Shown piece by piece: positions 42,229 to 53,039 of a stretch of DNA of 64,000 nt (positions are counted from its first letter, which is position 1; every line of letters starts with the position of its first letter). The notes beneath the pieces were generated by a model, which worked only from the letters and a program-made list of their open reading frames with translations, did no database searches and was not told where the DNA came from. The DNA is from Gammaproteobacteria bacterium (GTDB lineage Bacteria; Pseudomonadota; Gammaproteobacteria; SZUA-229), in NCBI GenBank assembly GCA_030148865.1, contig JASBSR010000002.1:62001-126000 (forward strand). Reading direction: 5' to 3'. Made by a program: the position numbers and the translations under genes.

Positions 42229-44412
42229 TCATTTTTTAGGCAGGAAGATGTGAAAACTCGTGCCTTTATCGCTGCTTTTGCAACTGATCGATCCGTGCAG
42301 TTCGTTGACTAAATTTTTGACAATGGTAAGCCCCAGACCCGCGTGTTCTGTGCCTTTTCGGGTTTCGACCGGCGAGAACAGTTTGGGTAGTGTGTCGGGG
42401 CTTATGCCCGGGCCATCGTCGGATATAGAAATTTCGATATGCTCTTTACCGTCAACATTCACATTATCCTGAGTGTAGACCATGATTTTGCCGTTTGCCG
42501 GCAGAGCTTCGACAGCATTTTTAATAAGATTGGTATAGATCTGTTTGAGCGCGTTTTCATTGCTCATCACTGGCCTGATCTGCTTGTCGAGCTGCAGTTT
42601 GATGGTGATTTTGCTGGCGGCGCAGATTGAAGTCTGGAATACCAGAGTGAGATCGGAAATCAGTGCATTGATGTCTGCCAGCGCCGATTCTTCCACGGGC
42701 AGACTGGGCTGTGACAGGCGTTCGAGTATGCTGCTGGCGCGCTGAATCTCGGCCTTGATGGTTTTTAGATCGGCCTGTGCGGGGTGGTCGGCTTCCAGCT
42801 TATAGCCCAGTATTTCCAGATAGTTATTCATGATACTGAGCGGATTGCGCACTTCGTGCACGACCTCGCGGACATGTGATTCGAGCACTTTGCCGGCATT
42901 CAGGTCTTCTTCCTGCTGACCATTTTTGCCGGGGTTGCGTATTACGCTAATGGTGTGTGCGATTTCACTGGCAAATTGATCGAGCAGGCCGAGCTGCTTC
43001 CACAGAACCTGCTGTTGCAGAGGGTCGACACCCAGCACGAGTGTGCCGATGGCGGCATTGCTCATAATCATGGGCAGGCAAATCATGCCTTCGCCCTGGG
43101 TCAGGCTGATCAGTTGCCGATCAATAACACTCAGCGGCTGCGCGCGATCATCGAAGCTGTGCAAAGCCTGTTTTTCCAGCAATGCGCTGGCTACCATGCT
43201 GCGCTCCGGTACTAGCGGGATGCGCAACTGATCGAGTCGCGCCGGCTGTTTTTCGCTGGCCATCGCGTGTAGCAATTTGTCATCGTCGTCATACAAAAAT
43301 AGAATGCATTTACTCACGCTAAACAAAATACCAACGTGTTGTTCGATGGCGTGTAATAGCTGTTTTTCACCATTAATGCGAGACAGATGCTGGTGCGCAC
43401 CATCTAGCATGGCGATGTTGCGAATCTGTTCGGCGAGCTGTACCTGTTTATATTCTTCGCGGGCTTTTATTTGTCGGGCGGTGTCGCCATCGACCATGCC
43501 ATCGGTCAGTAAATCAATTTCGAGTTTGCTGGCCAGGTGTGCCACCCGGGTGCGTGACTGGTCCAGCAGTTCCACAAGCCAGTCGCGCGTAAAACCGAAA
43601 ACAGTTTCGGCCTCGGTATATATATGTGTGTCTTCGGGTTTGAAGTCGTTGCTCGCCAGCTGGTTGGCAAGGTGAATGATTTTGACCAACGGATGTGCAT
43701 CGATCACGCTCTCCAGGTTCTCGTGGTGATACAGCACAGCATCGACCAGAAAAGGGTTTATCTGGTGTTTGCGCAATAAAGCCGCACCGACGTCATGGTG
43801 CGTGGTCTGGAACGTTTCATTTTCGAGGTCGTGAAAATTGTCGTCTTCCGAAAGCTCAGCAAAAGTGACTGTGTATTTATCCGGAAAAGCATTTTCCAGT
43901 GCCAACTGTCCGATATCGTGTAACAGACCAGCTCCATATGCATCGTTGGGCTGTGGATAGTGCAGTTCGGCGGCGATGGCCTCGGCGAGAGTGGCGCAGA
44001 GAATAGAATGTTGCCAGTGTTGTTTGATGAATTCGGTGCGCTCATGATTGTAGCGCGAAAAAAACTGCTGCGCCGCCGAGGTAACCGCGATGCTTTTGAT
44101 GGTATTGATGCCCAGTTGCTGCAATAGCTGTTCTGGTGGCAGGGGTTTGTCGCTGGCTCGGCACTGACGGCTGCACACTGACATCACTTTCAGGTAAAGC
44201 GAAGGGTCCATGCGCAGCACTTCTGCGAGTTGTTCATAAGACAGGCTTTCGTCGTGGCAAATAGCGAGCAGGCGCAGCAAAACGTGGGGCAGGCTGGGCA
44301 GCTTGTCCACGTCGGTTTTCTGTACAATCTTGCTGGCTTCTGTTTGCATACCTGCGCTGGTGTCATGGCTCATGGGTTCCGAATCCCGCGCTGGTGCGGC
44401 TTTTCGGGGCAA
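42229..44412 (-). CDS. HDOD-GAF-histidine kinase
   Basis: HDOD (VDKLPSLPHVLLRLLAI...LLHDIGQLAL), GAF-like middle, HisKA HEVRNPLSIMNNYLEILG, HATPase NLIKNAVEALP/DDGPGI/GLGLTIVKNLV. Start may be 44373. Confidence 0.9.
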   Translation of the reverse strand: MPRKAAPARDSEPMSHDTSAGMQTEASKIVQKTDVDKLPSLPHVLLRLLAICHDESLSYEQLAEVLRMDPSLYLKVMSVCSRQCRASDKPLPPEQLLQQLGINTIKSIAVTSAAQQFFSRYNHERTEFIKQHWQHSILCATLAEAIAAELHYPQPNDAYGAGLLHDIGQLALENAFPDKYTVTFAELSEDDNFHDLENETFQTTHHDVGAALLRKHQINPFLVDAVLYHHENLESVIDAHPLVKIIHLANQLASNDFKPEDTHIYTEAETVFGFTRDWLVELLDQSRTRVAHLASKLEIDLLTDGMVDGDTARQIKAREEYKQVQLAEQIRNIAMLDGAHQHLSRINGEKQLLHAIEQHVGILFSVSKCILFLYDDDDKLLHAMASEKQPARLDQLRIPLVPERSMVASALLEKQALHSFDDRAQPLSVIDRQLISLTQGEGMICLPMIMSNAAIGTLVLGVDPLQQQVLWKQLGLLDQFASEIAHTISVIRNPGKNGQQEEDLNAGKVLESHVREVVHEVRNPLSIMNNYLEILGYKLEADHPAQADLKTIKAEIQRASSILERLSQPSLPVEESALADINALISDLTLVFQTSICAASKITIKLQLDKQIRPVMSNENALKQIYTNLIKNAVEALPANGKIMVYTQDNVNVDGKEHIEISISDDGPGISPDTLPKLFSPVETRKGTEHAGLGLTIVKNLVNELHGSISCKSSDKGTSFHIFLPKK

Positions 44413-44792
44413 TCTACTGGCTAATCATGTCAGCTTGTCTGGTTGGAGAAAACCGGTATATTCATGGCAACATGCAATAATCGTACACGAACTGAAAATA
44501 CCAGTAGAATCAGCAGTATAGGGTAAAAATTGAGCAAATGTATATGTATTATGTAAGCTTTTCCGACGAACTGTGGGGTTTTGTACCATCTGCGGTGAGC
44601 GCTGTGACAACAGGCAAAAAAGTGGGGATAAACCCGTGAAAACACAAAATGTTGTGGAATTTGAGTGCAGTATAAACTACATGTCGGGGTTTTCGCTTTC
44701 ATCTTCACGGCAGATGTGATAATAATGTCGAGCGGTTTGTTATATGGGGCGTCGGCAAGGGCGCTGAAAATAATAACGATAGACAGCAAACT

Positions 44793-45230
44793 TTGAAATC
44801 ACAGGCAAAAACTGAACTTCTGTCACTGGTTGAGACCCTGTCTGATGAACATTCTCAGGATCTTCTGACCCCGCAAAATATCGATCAGCTGCGCGCGAGT
44901 GCGCACTATGTGCTGCTCGACAAGTGTCTGGAACTGAGCAAGGCGCGACCTTTTTTCTGGTCGCTGGTTGAGGCCTATGTCGACCGCTTTCAGGTATATC
45001 CTTTCGATGTCACACGAGCTTTATTCAGCTACCTGGAGTTGCGCGATTACCCCGAAGATGAAATGAAAACCCTGGTGCAGCAACTCGAGGCTCGTTATCT
45101 GGAACAGCATGGCCGCCCCCTGAAACAGGCTGCCGAACTGGTAACTCGACCGAGCAGCCTCGACGGCGAAATTCAGGATTTGCGCGACAGTCTGAAATAT
45201 GCAGCACTGGTGGAAGACCTGAAACGCTGA
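44793..45230 (+). CDS. hypothetical protein
   Basis: 145-aa ORF with TTG start; balanced composition, no overlapping better ORF. Confidence 0.55.
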   Translation: MKSQAKTELLSLVETLSDEHSQDLLTPQNIDQLRASAHYVLLDKCLELSKARPFFWSLVEAYVDRFQVYPFDVTRALFSYLELRDYPEDEMKTLVQQLEARYLEQHGRPLKQAAELVTRPSSLDGEIQDLRDSLKYAALVEDLKR

Positions 45231-45288
45231 TACTGATCCAGTTATTAGCGTAGCGGGGCGTGACTGGCGCGCCAGGAATACTGCGGCT

Positions 45289-45996
45289 TCAGTTTTCCTG
45301 GGTGGCCGGGCTGGTGGTTTCGGCTGGTGTTGTCTGTTCCATGACAGGTTCTGCCGAGAGTGCAGGTGTGTAGCCGGTCTCCTGCACCGGTTCGGTTTCG
45401 GGCATGGCTGGCGGGGTGGCTGCCACCGATAAGTCACTGACGACAGGCTCGGCCTCAATATAATCGGGCTGCGCCTGGGGTAAGAATGCTTCGCTATCGA
45501 CACCAGAGCTATCCTGCTCGGGCAATTGCAGACGCGTCAGCTGACCATTACTGTGCGCCAGAATAACGTGGTCGGTGGCGACAAAGTCGAGCCGGCCTTT
45601 GTTAAACACCTCATCACCGAGCGCGAAAGTTTCTTCATGGCCGGGTTCTGCCTGGATAATTGCCAGGCTGCTGGTGCCGCCGGTATTGGCAACAATGCCG
45701 CGCAGAGTCAAATTGAGCGATGGGTCCTGTTTCGCTTCCTGATACTGCGGTGTGCTCTGGTCTTCTGTGCCAAATAAATGCGAGGCCGCCAGCGGGCCGA
45801 TGTCAGCCGGGTTTTGACTGGGAGCTGGTGTCGAGATGCCTGCTGCGGATGGTGCTGCGGGCCTGGGCCCAGTCGCGAAATGATAGAGTTCGATCACGAT
45901 CAGACATAACAGTGCCAGCACGACAGCCATCGCTGGCAGTTTTGTAATTGCGCCATTACCTGAAAGCGAAAGGAGTTTCATAATCGCCCGATACAA
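45289..45996 (-). CDS. type II secretion GspC-like protein (N-terminal/HR domain)
   Basis: Single N-terminal TM, ASHLFGTE..., LNLTLRGIVANTGGTSSLAIIQ, ALGDEVFNKGRLDFVATDHVILAHSNGQLTRLQLP; no PDZ recognisable. Confidence 0.72.
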   Translation of the reverse strand: MYRAIMKLLSLSGNGAITKLPAMAVVLALLCLIVIELYHFATGPRPAAPSAAGISTPAPSQNPADIGPLAASHLFGTEDQSTPQYQEAKQDPSLNLTLRGIVANTGGTSSLAIIQAEPGHEETFALGDEVFNKGRLDFVATDHVILAHSNGQLTRLQLPEQDSSGVDSEAFLPQAQPDYIEAEPVVSDLSVAATPPAMPETEPVQETGYTPALSAEPVMEQTTPAETTSPATQEN

Positions 45997-46447
45997 AAAA
46001 TAACTCGCTATCTATAAGCATTTTTTAGCTGCTATGCAATCTTTTTTATTGTCCCTGGCGGCGGTCGGGGTTGTTAGCAGCGTGGTCGAAGCAGAACAGA
46101 AATAATGAGCGATCAAGTCCGTATTGATGCGTCAGGGTGAGATTAAGAGCATGGTGCAGATCAGGTGTCACCAGAAAATAGCAGTAAATGAGATACGAGC
46201 AATAAAACGAATCATCATGAGTTTTAAATCTGCACCTTGTGAGTGTTACCTGCAATGTGTGAGCCACTGTACGTAGTGAGGCTCTGGTGCAATGATTATC
46301 GTTGTAATTGATGGGTCTTATAGTTACCATCAGACAAGCTGGAACCTGCTGTGTTCAAACTTCAATATACAACTGTAGCGGCAAACGATACAGTCTGGAA
46401 AAGGCGGGTAAGATTTTTCTGTTTCTTACCGTCAGGTGATGTGTCTG

Positions 46448-46867
46448 TTAATGGCCAGCCATACTTTTGTGTTTTGTGCGGGTAACCAGAACGACGCCTG
46501 TTACGATTAGTGCAATACCACTGCTGCGTAGTCCGGTGATAGTTTCATTGAACCCTGGCCATAAACTTGCGCCCAGGTAGACCAGAACATAACTCAGGCT
46601 TAATAGCGGGTAGGCAAAGCTGAGTTCATATTTTGTCAGTGCCGCCATCCAGAACAACATTGACACGGCGTAACATGCCAGACCTGCAAGCACCCATAAG
46701 ATTGCTGTCGGGTTTAATGTATCCAGTGCAAAATTTCGCAAAAATTCAGTATTTGAATGCGCGAGCTCCAGCATGCCATATTTCATCAATAGTTGTGCGC
46801 TGGCGGATAGCACAATTGTGCTGATCACAAAGGCCATGCCTTTGTACAGAGTGTATGTGTTGTTCAT
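46448..46867 (-). CDS. arnF: 4-amino-4-deoxy-L-arabinose-phosphoundecaprenol flippase subunit ArnF
   Basis: EamA/SMR-like 4-TM protein; last gene of arn cluster. Confidence 0.85.
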   Translation of the reverse strand: MNNTYTLYKGMAFVISTIVLSASAQLLMKYGMLELAHSNTEFLRNFALDTLNPTAILWVLAGLACYAVSMLFWMAALTKYELSFAYPLLSLSYVLVYLGASLWPGFNETITGLRSSGIALIVTGVVLVTRTKHKSMAGH

Positions 46868-47214
46868 GATAACGATACCAGAACCACGCCCAGTGTAATA
46901 AATACCACTCCCAGCCAGCGTTGACCGCTGATGGTTTCATTTAGATAAAATCGTGATATCAACAGGACGATGACAAAACTCAAACTGAGTAGTGGGAAAG
47001 CCTTGCTAACTTCCATGTCAAACAGCACGTACAGCCAGATCAGAGCGCCGCTGGCCAGGCAGCACACGGCCCACCAGGTTTCTTTCTGGAGAAACAGGCG
47101 GTGTAGAAACCGGGGTGGCACGGCGACCAACGCAGCTTTGTCTGCGGCCAGTTTTTGCAGCAGTTGACCGCTTAGGGTCAGACACAAAGATGCAAAAACA
47201 AAAATATATTCCAT
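46864..47214 (-). CDS. arnE: 4-amino-4-deoxy-L-arabinose-phosphoundecaprenol flippase subunit ArnE
   Basis: SMR-like (VSKAFPLLSLSFVIVLLISRFYLNETISGQRWLGVVFITLGVVLV), overlaps arnF start. Confidence 0.88.
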   Translation of the reverse strand: MEYIFVFASLCLTLSGQLLQKLAADKAALVAVPPRFLHRLFLQKETWWAVCCLASGALIWLYVLFDMEVSKAFPLLSLSFVIVLLISRFYLNETISGQRWLGVVFITLGVVLVSLS

Positions 47215-47313
47215 TATAGAACGACGCTGAGGTGAAATAATGGCTCAAAGGCGCTGATTCGCGCGACGAAAACTAAAACATTATTCTGATCTATGGCATG
47301 GAGGTTTATCACA

Positions 47314-49077
47314 TTAATCCTGCGTATTCACCTTGACATTATTGGTGGTCGCTGAGGTGTCATTTAACGCGGGAATAAGCCATAAATCAAAAATACCGTA
47401 GCTATATCTCACCGCATCTGCAGGCAGTTGGGGCACCATGCCGTCCGCGCAACCATCTGAGCACACCATAGCAACAGGATGCGTATACTGGTTTTTAAGC
47501 AATAGTGCAGACAGATCATCAGGCCTGAGCAGGCGATGTTTTGCGTCAGGATATTGCAGTCCATATTCCAGTTCGCCGGGACTAATTAAATAAATATCGT
47601 TTCTGTGCAAAGTCCATGATACCGCACCAATCACATACGAGTCTGCGATTACGATAGCGTTGGCAGGTATTTGCGCGCTATGTTGCTGTATCAGTACGCC
47701 TGGGCTTTTGTGTGCGGAAGCACGATCAGGAAAAGCCAGATGCGCTATCAATAATAAAGGTACAAAGCTGAGAGCGATGCTCATTATGATTGTATGTGTG
47801 TGTTTTGATTTAAACGCGATAACGCCCGCGATCAGAACAGCGATTAATGACAGCATTACGGCCAGGTAGCTGCACCATTCGTCTGAGTGGTAAATCGCGT
47901 ACCTGGTGTACACAGATTGAATTACAACCAGAGTGATCAGCGCGATTGCAAAAAAAATAAAATTCAGTAGCAGACCCATATTAAACAGGCGAATACTCGG
48001 GCGTCGCAGGTATTGCTGCAGGCCCGCTGCCATGAGCACAGCCATGGGGGGGAAGCAGGGCAGAATATAGGTGGCCAGTTTACCGTTGGAGGCAGAGAAA
48101 AAGCCTATCGGCAGTAGTAGCCATAACCAGAGAAAGCGAAACAGGGCGGTCTGGTCGGAGTTGTGGCTTTTTTCTTTGAGACCGCTGATTGCCGCCGGCG
48201 CAAAAGACAGCCAGGGAAAGGCAAGCAGGGGAAGTGCTACCAGAAAATAATAAAATGGTGCCTTGTGTTGTGCATGGCTGGAACTGAAACGATGAATGTG
48301 TTCGACCCAGAAAAAATAATGCCAAAAATCGCTTTCTCGAGCGTGAATCAGGATCGCCCAGGGCATCGCCACCAGCGCTGCAATCAGCACCGCCAGCCAG
48401 CCATAACTGAACAGGCTGCGCCACTTGCGTTGCCATAACATCCACGGTACCAGTACGATGACAGGTATCGCCAGTGCCAGAAAACCTTTGGTCAGAAATG
48501 CCAGCCCCAGACTAAGGCCAGAAATTATCCAGTACAGCAGGGCTCGTCGGCCCGGGGCGGCACGCGCTGCCATATAAAACGATACTATGCCGGTGCTCAG
48601 GAACAGGCTAAGAAAATTATCCAGAACGCTAAACGTACCGACCAGATAAACCTCAAAGAAACTCAGGTGGATCAATGCAGCATACAGGGCAAGTCGCTGA
48701 CTGCGCAGGCTACTGCGCGCAAACAGAAACACCAGCAGTGTGGTCAGGCCAGCCGCGAGGGCGCTGGGTAATCGTGCAGCAAACGTGTTCTCGCCCAGGA
48801 TGGCGATAGAGCCAGCGTTAAGCCAGTAACCGAGAGGCGGTTTTTCAAAATATCGCAGGCCGTCATAGTGTGGCACCACCCAGTCACCACGACTGAGAAT
48901 TTCGCGCGGAATTTCTGCGTAGCGCGTTTCATCAGGGATTAACAACGGGCGCACACCGAGAGGTAACAGATATAGCAGCAGGTATAAAATTATAATGGCT
49001 GCTGCGAGCCAGCGGCTGGATCGATCTGCTGTTGGCGTGGCTGTGGAGATGTTCAGAGTCACCGCGGCACCGGTCAT
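47314..49077 (-). CDS. arnT: lipid A L-Ara4N transferase ArnT
   Basis: LIPDETRYAEIPREILSRGDWVVPHYDGLRYFEKPPLGYWLNA; multi-TM; start MTGAAVTL. Confidence 0.94.
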   Translation of the reverse strand: MTGAAVTLNISTATPTADRSSRWLAAAIIILYLLLYLLPLGVRPLLIPDETRYAEIPREILSRGDWVVPHYDGLRYFEKPPLGYWLNAGSIAILGENTFAARLPSALAAGLTTLLVFLFARSSLRSQRLALYAALIHLSFFEVYLVGTFSVLDNFLSLFLSTGIVSFYMAARAAPGRRALLYWIISGLSLGLAFLTKGFLALAIPVIVLVPWMLWQRKWRSLFSYGWLAVLIAALVAMPWAILIHARESDFWHYFFWVEHIHRFSSSHAQHKAPFYYFLVALPLLAFPWLSFAPAAISGLKEKSHNSDQTALFRFLWLWLLLPIGFFSASNGKLATYILPCFPPMAVLMAAGLQQYLRRPSIRLFNMGLLLNFIFFAIALITLVVIQSVYTRYAIYHSDEWCSYLAVMLSLIAVLIAGVIAFKSKHTHTIIMSIALSFVPLLLIAHLAFPDRASAHKSPGVLIQQHSAQIPANAIVIADSYVIGAVSWTLHRNDIYLISPGELEYGLQYPDAKHRLLRPDDLSALLLKNQYTHPVAMVCSDGCADGMVPQLPADAVRYSYGIFDLWLIPALNDTSATTNNVKVNTQD

Positions 49078-49979
49078 ATAATATTTCTCGCGGCCTGCCA
49101 GCAAACATGGCCTTCACGTCCAGCAATGGGTCTCTGCTCAATTTTGCCCTGTGGAATAGTTGTCTGGCCATCAGGTAGCAAATGATACAAAGGCCGTAGT
49201 TGTATTTTCTGCGATTTTGCCAGTGAGAGAAACTGCTGGAACAGACTTATTCGAGATATGCCTTCGACTTCTGCGTGGATCGTGAGCACATTTAAATCGC
49301 CGGGGCGCAGCAAAGATAAAATATAGGCGTTGTAATTGCTGTCGTTAATGCCATCACGGCCAATGACTTCATCGTAGGTAGGCAGTGTTACCGGAATTTG
49401 TGTTGTGACCAGGCGACCGTCCACCACGGGCTGAAAAATACTTTCGCCACGACAGTCGCTGTTGTAGTTAAAGCCTAACGACGCTTTTTCCCGAAGCGTT
49501 TCATTTGTGCATTTCCAGCCAGCCGCTGCTGAACACTGCACGGGCTGGCCGAGTATAGCTGCAAGCTGGTCCATGCCCAGTTGTATTTGTTGCTGAATTT
49601 GTGCGCGGTTCATGTGCTCCAGCTGTGTCTGCCAGTGATGATGATCCCAGGCATGAAGTCCGATTTCGTGTCCAGCCTTTTGAGTATCGCGAATCACACT
49701 GGCAAGATGTTTGCCAATCATCGGTCCCGGCCACAGGGTGCCGCGTAGCAAAATATCCCAGCCGTACAAACTGGCGGCCTGTGAGCGCCACATTTTGTAG
49801 AGAAACGCAGGCTTTAGCAGACGCCAGAGATGACGCCCCATGTTGTCTGGCCCGACACTAAAGAAAAAACTGGCGTGTACGTCATGCGTCTGTAGAATCT
49901 GTAGTAGTCGTGGGACGCCGTCGCGTGTGCCGGTGAAAGTGTCGACATCGACGCGCAGCCCCAGCGTGCAGTTGTGCAT
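49074..49979 (-). CDS. arnD: 4-deoxy-4-formamido-L-arabinose-phosphoundecaprenol deformylase ArnD
   Basis: LGLRVDVDTFTGTRDGVPRLLQIL, HEIGLHAWDHHHWQ; polysaccharide deacetylase fold. Confidence 0.94.
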   Translation of the reverse strand: MHNCTLGLRVDVDTFTGTRDGVPRLLQILQTHDVHASFFFSVGPDNMGRHLWRLLKPAFLYKMWRSQAASLYGWDILLRGTLWPGPMIGKHLASVIRDTQKAGHEIGLHAWDHHHWQTQLEHMNRAQIQQQIQLGMDQLAAILGQPVQCSAAAGWKCTNETLREKASLGFNYNSDCRGESIFQPVVDGRLVTTQIPVTLPTYDEVIGRDGINDSNYNAYILSLLRPGDLNVLTIHAEVEGISRISLFQQFLSLAKSQKIQLRPLYHLLPDGQTTIPQGKIEQRPIAGREGHVCWQAARNII

Positions 49980-50004
49980 TGAGTCTATCGCTGAAATTGC
50001 AGAT

Positions 50005-52029
50005 TCAGCCACGCTTGTTGGCAACAGAGTGATCCTGCGGGCTATTTTCAGTTCTGGTATTGACGTATTCGTGCAGGAAAAAATCGAGTGTCTCGGCAAC
50101 AGACGTTTCAAATGAAATATCTGGTTTCCAGTCGAGTAGCTGTTTTGCGTTTTCGATGCTCGGGCGTCGGTGTTGCACATCCTGATAGCCCTCGCCGTAA
50201 TAGGCGCGGCTTTCGCTCACGACCATACCGGCAAAAGGTGGGAAATGGTTACGCATTTCGTGTTGGTCGAATTGCGTGACCAGGGTTTCTGCGAGCTGAC
50301 GAATGCTGGCATCGTTATCGGGATTGCCGATATTAATAATTTCACCGTCACATACGCCATCTCGGTTTTCGATTATACGAAATAAACATTCGACACCATC
50401 GGCAACATCGGTAAAGCAACGTTTTTGTTCGCCACCATCTATCAATTGAATCGGTGTGCCTTCAACCAGATTTAGAATTAATTGTGTGATGACGCGTGAA
50501 CTGCCGATACGCGCCGATTCCAGTGTGTCCAGTCGTGGCCCCATCCAGTTGAAGGGGCGAAACAAGGTAAACTTGAGGCCCTCAGTTTTTCCATAGGCCC
50601 AGATTACGCGGTCGAGTAACTGCTTGCTGCAGGAATAAATCCAGCGTTGCTTATTAATGGGCCCCAGGATTAAACGCGACTGATCTTCATCGAACATATC
50701 ATCATCGCACATGCCATAGACTTCTGATGTGGAAGGAAAAACTATGCGCTTATGGTATTTTGCACAATAACGCACAATGCGCAGGTTTTCTTCAAAGTCG
50801 AGTTCGAATACGCGCAACGGGTTGCGGGTGTATTCAATAGGAGTGGCTATCGCGATTAATGGCAGAATCACGTCGCATTTTTTGACATGGTATTCAATCC
50901 ATTCGCGGTGAATGGAAATGTCACCTTCATGAAACTGAAAATCAGGCTGGTCACGGAAACGGGTGATAGCATTATCATGCAGGTCCATGCCGTGCACTTC
51001 ATAATGACCATCGGCCAGTAAGCGCTCTGTCAGGGCATTGCCGATAAATCCATTGACGCCGAGAATCAGCACGCGTGTTTTGCGGCCATTGTTGCTGTGG
51101 CTCGGTAGGGGCCCCATGCGCAACCCGTTGACCAGATTGAGTTCACTGGATAATTGCTCGCCTGTCATATAAACACTGCCCTCGGCTTCGGCAAAAACAA
51201 TTTGCAAAGCACCTTCGCCGCAGGCGATCACCAGTGGCGCGGTCGAGAGAATGGTGCCGGGGGTGCTTTTTCTGACGGGTACCGCCACTGCACAGGATTC
51301 CCAGACAGTGAGCTTGCGCTGACCGCGATAGGTGAATGCACCGGGGTAAGGTCGACTCACGGCACGTATCAGGTTGTGTATAGTGGTAGCAGGCTGATTC
51401 CAGTCGATAGCACCATCCTGTGCCGTGCGTCGACCCACATAACTGGCAGCAGAGTGATTCTGTGGCTGGCGAGGTGCGGTTCCATTTTTAATCAGTGGCA
51501 GGTACTGGTCGAGCATGTCGGCAGCGGCAGCGGTGGCTTTCTGGTTAAGCGTGAGTGCTGTGTCACTCGCATCAATGGTGATTGACTGCTGACAGACAAT
51601 ATCACCCGCGTCGGCTTTTTCAGTCATGTAATGCAGTGTAATACCGGTTTCGGTTTCACCGTTGATCAGCACCCAGTTAATGGGCGCGCGTCCACGGTAT
51701 TTTGGCAACAGCGAACCGTGCAGATTTAACGCACCAGCTTTGGGGATATCGAGTATCGTGTGGCTGATTAAATCTCGATAATAAAACGAGAACAGGATGT
51801 CAGGTGCCAGTGCTCGGATTTTTTCGACCCAGACAGGATGATTGATATCACCGGGTGAGTACACAGGAATGCCCTGTTGTGCTGCCAGTTTGGCTACCGA
51901 GTCGAACCAGATACTCTCAGTCGCGGAGTCTGGATACGTAAAGATCGCCTGAATAGTAATATCATTGCGTAACAAGGCCTCGATCCCGGCACAGCCCATA
52001 TTATGATAGGCGAATACGATGGCTTTCAT
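50005..52029 (-). CDS. arnA: bifunctional UDP-L-Ara4N formyltransferase/UDP-glucuronate decarboxylase ArnA
   Basis: N-terminal formyltransferase ([19 protein letters not shown]) and C-terminal SDR ([28 protein letters not shown]). Confidence 0.96.
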   Translation of the reverse strand: MKAIVFAYHNMGCAGIEALLRNDITIQAIFTYPDSATESIWFDSVAKLAAQQGIPVYSPGDINHPVWVEKIRALAPDILFSFYYRDLISHTILDIPKAGALNLHGSLLPKYRGRAPINWVLINGETETGITLHYMTEKADAGDIVCQQSITIDASDTALTLNQKATAAAADMLDQYLPLIKNGTAPRQPQNHSAASYVGRRTAQDGAIDWNQPATTIHNLIRAVSRPYPGAFTYRGQRKLTVWESCAVAVPVRKSTPGTILSTAPLVIACGEGALQIVFAEAEGSVYMTGEQLSSELNLVNGLRMGPLPSHSNNGRKTRVLILGVNGFIGNALTERLLADGHYEVHGMDLHDNAITRFRDQPDFQFHEGDISIHREWIEYHVKKCDVILPLIAIATPIEYTRNPLRVFELDFEENLRIVRYCAKYHKRIVFPSTSEVYGMCDDDMFDEDQSRLILGPINKQRWIYSCSKQLLDRVIWAYGKTEGLKFTLFRPFNWMGPRLDTLESARIGSSRVITQLILNLVEGTPIQLIDGGEQKRCFTDVADGVECLFRIIENRDGVCDGEIINIGNPDNDASIRQLAETLVTQFDQHEMRNHFPPFAGMVVSESRAYYGEGYQDVQHRRPSIENAKQLLDWKPDISFETSVAETLDFFLHEYVNTRTENSPQDHSVANKRG

Positions 52030-53039
52030 GGCAGCTCCTGACGGGTTGATTCTTTACTTAATAGTGATGTCACTTGCGCATCGGTTTTGTTACCCGAAAC
52101 AACATCCTGTATAAAATAGCGTGGTCGTGCGCGCACATCGTTGTATATTCTGCCGATGTACTCACCTAGTAGCCCCATGGCCAGCAGTTGTACACCGAGA
52201 AAAATAAATAGAATGGAAAATATGGTAAAAATACCCTCTGCAGCCCATGCTGCACCGTAGATAAGCCGCATCGTGAGTAGTAAAAAGCTGAATAAAAAAC
52301 CCATACCTGCCAGCGCGCTGCCAGCAAGACTCAGCAGACGTAATGGGAACGTTGTCATGCTGGTGAGTAAATCAAACTGCAGGTTGATTAATTTCCAGAA
52401 GCTGTATTTGGATTCACCCTGCGTACGTTCGGCATGGGCGACCATAACCTCATCGGTTTTATTGGCAAACGAGTTGGCAAGCACAGGAATGAATGTGCTG
52501 CGTTCGTGACACTTCAGCATGGCTTCGATGATTGAGCGGCGATAAGCGCGCAACATGCAGCCGTAGTCGTGCATCATAACACCAGTGGATTTTTGTACGC
52601 CTTTGTTCACTAATCGAGATGACCAGCGACGAAACATGGAATCCTGCCGGTTTATGCGCACGCTGCCGACTACATCACAACCTTGCTCAATCGGTAGTAA
52701 TAGCTTGGGGATTTCTTCGGGTGGATTTTGCAGGTCGGCGTCCAGTGTTACCACGACCTCGCCACGCGATTGTGCGAAGCCGGCGAGTACGGCAGCGTGT
52801 TGGCCAAAATTTCGATTGAGTAATACACCGACAATGGCGCCATCATTTTCTTCGGCAGCAGTTCTGATAATCTGTGCTGAATCATCACGACTACCATCAT
52901 TGACCATTATGATTTCGAACGGCTTACCAATGTTGTGGCAGACTGTGAGGCAACGTCGTACTAATTCCGGTAAATTTTGTGCTTCATTGAATACCGGGAT
53001 GACTAATGATAACCAGGGTTTCTTCACATGCTCGCTCAT
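52026..53039 (-). CDS. arnC: undecaprenyl-phosphate 4-deoxy-4-formamido-L-arabinose transferase ArnC
   Basis: GT2 ([38 protein letters not shown]) with C-terminal TMs; ATGA overlap with arnB. Confidence 0.95.
   Translation of the reverse strand: MSEHVKKPWLSLVIPVFNEAQNLPELVRRCLTVCHNIGKPFEIIMVNDGSRDDSAQIIRTAAEENDGAIVGVLLNRNFGQHAAVLAGFAQSRGEVVVTLDADLQNPPEEIPKLLLPIEQGCDVVGSVRINRQDSMFRRWSSRLVNKGVQKSTGVMMHDYGCMLRAYRRSIIEAMLKCHERSTFIPVLANSFANKTDEVMVAHAERTQGESKYSFWKLINLQFDLLTSMTTFPLRLLSLAGSALAGMGFLFSFLLLTMRLIYGAAWAAEGIFTIFSILFIFLGVQLLAMGLLGEYIGRIYNDVRARPRYFIQDVVSGNKTDAQVTSLLSKESTRQELP

Noticed and set aside
46046-46330. 94-aa minus-strand ORF in the gap between gspC-like and arnF
   Set aside because: Atypical His/Tyr/Cys composition, no recognisable family; likely noncoding.
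46407-46430. GGTAAGA-N10-TCTTACC hairpin downstream of arnF
   Set aside because: Stem of 7 bp without a U-run; too weak to call a terminator, and spacing does not fit a GacA box.
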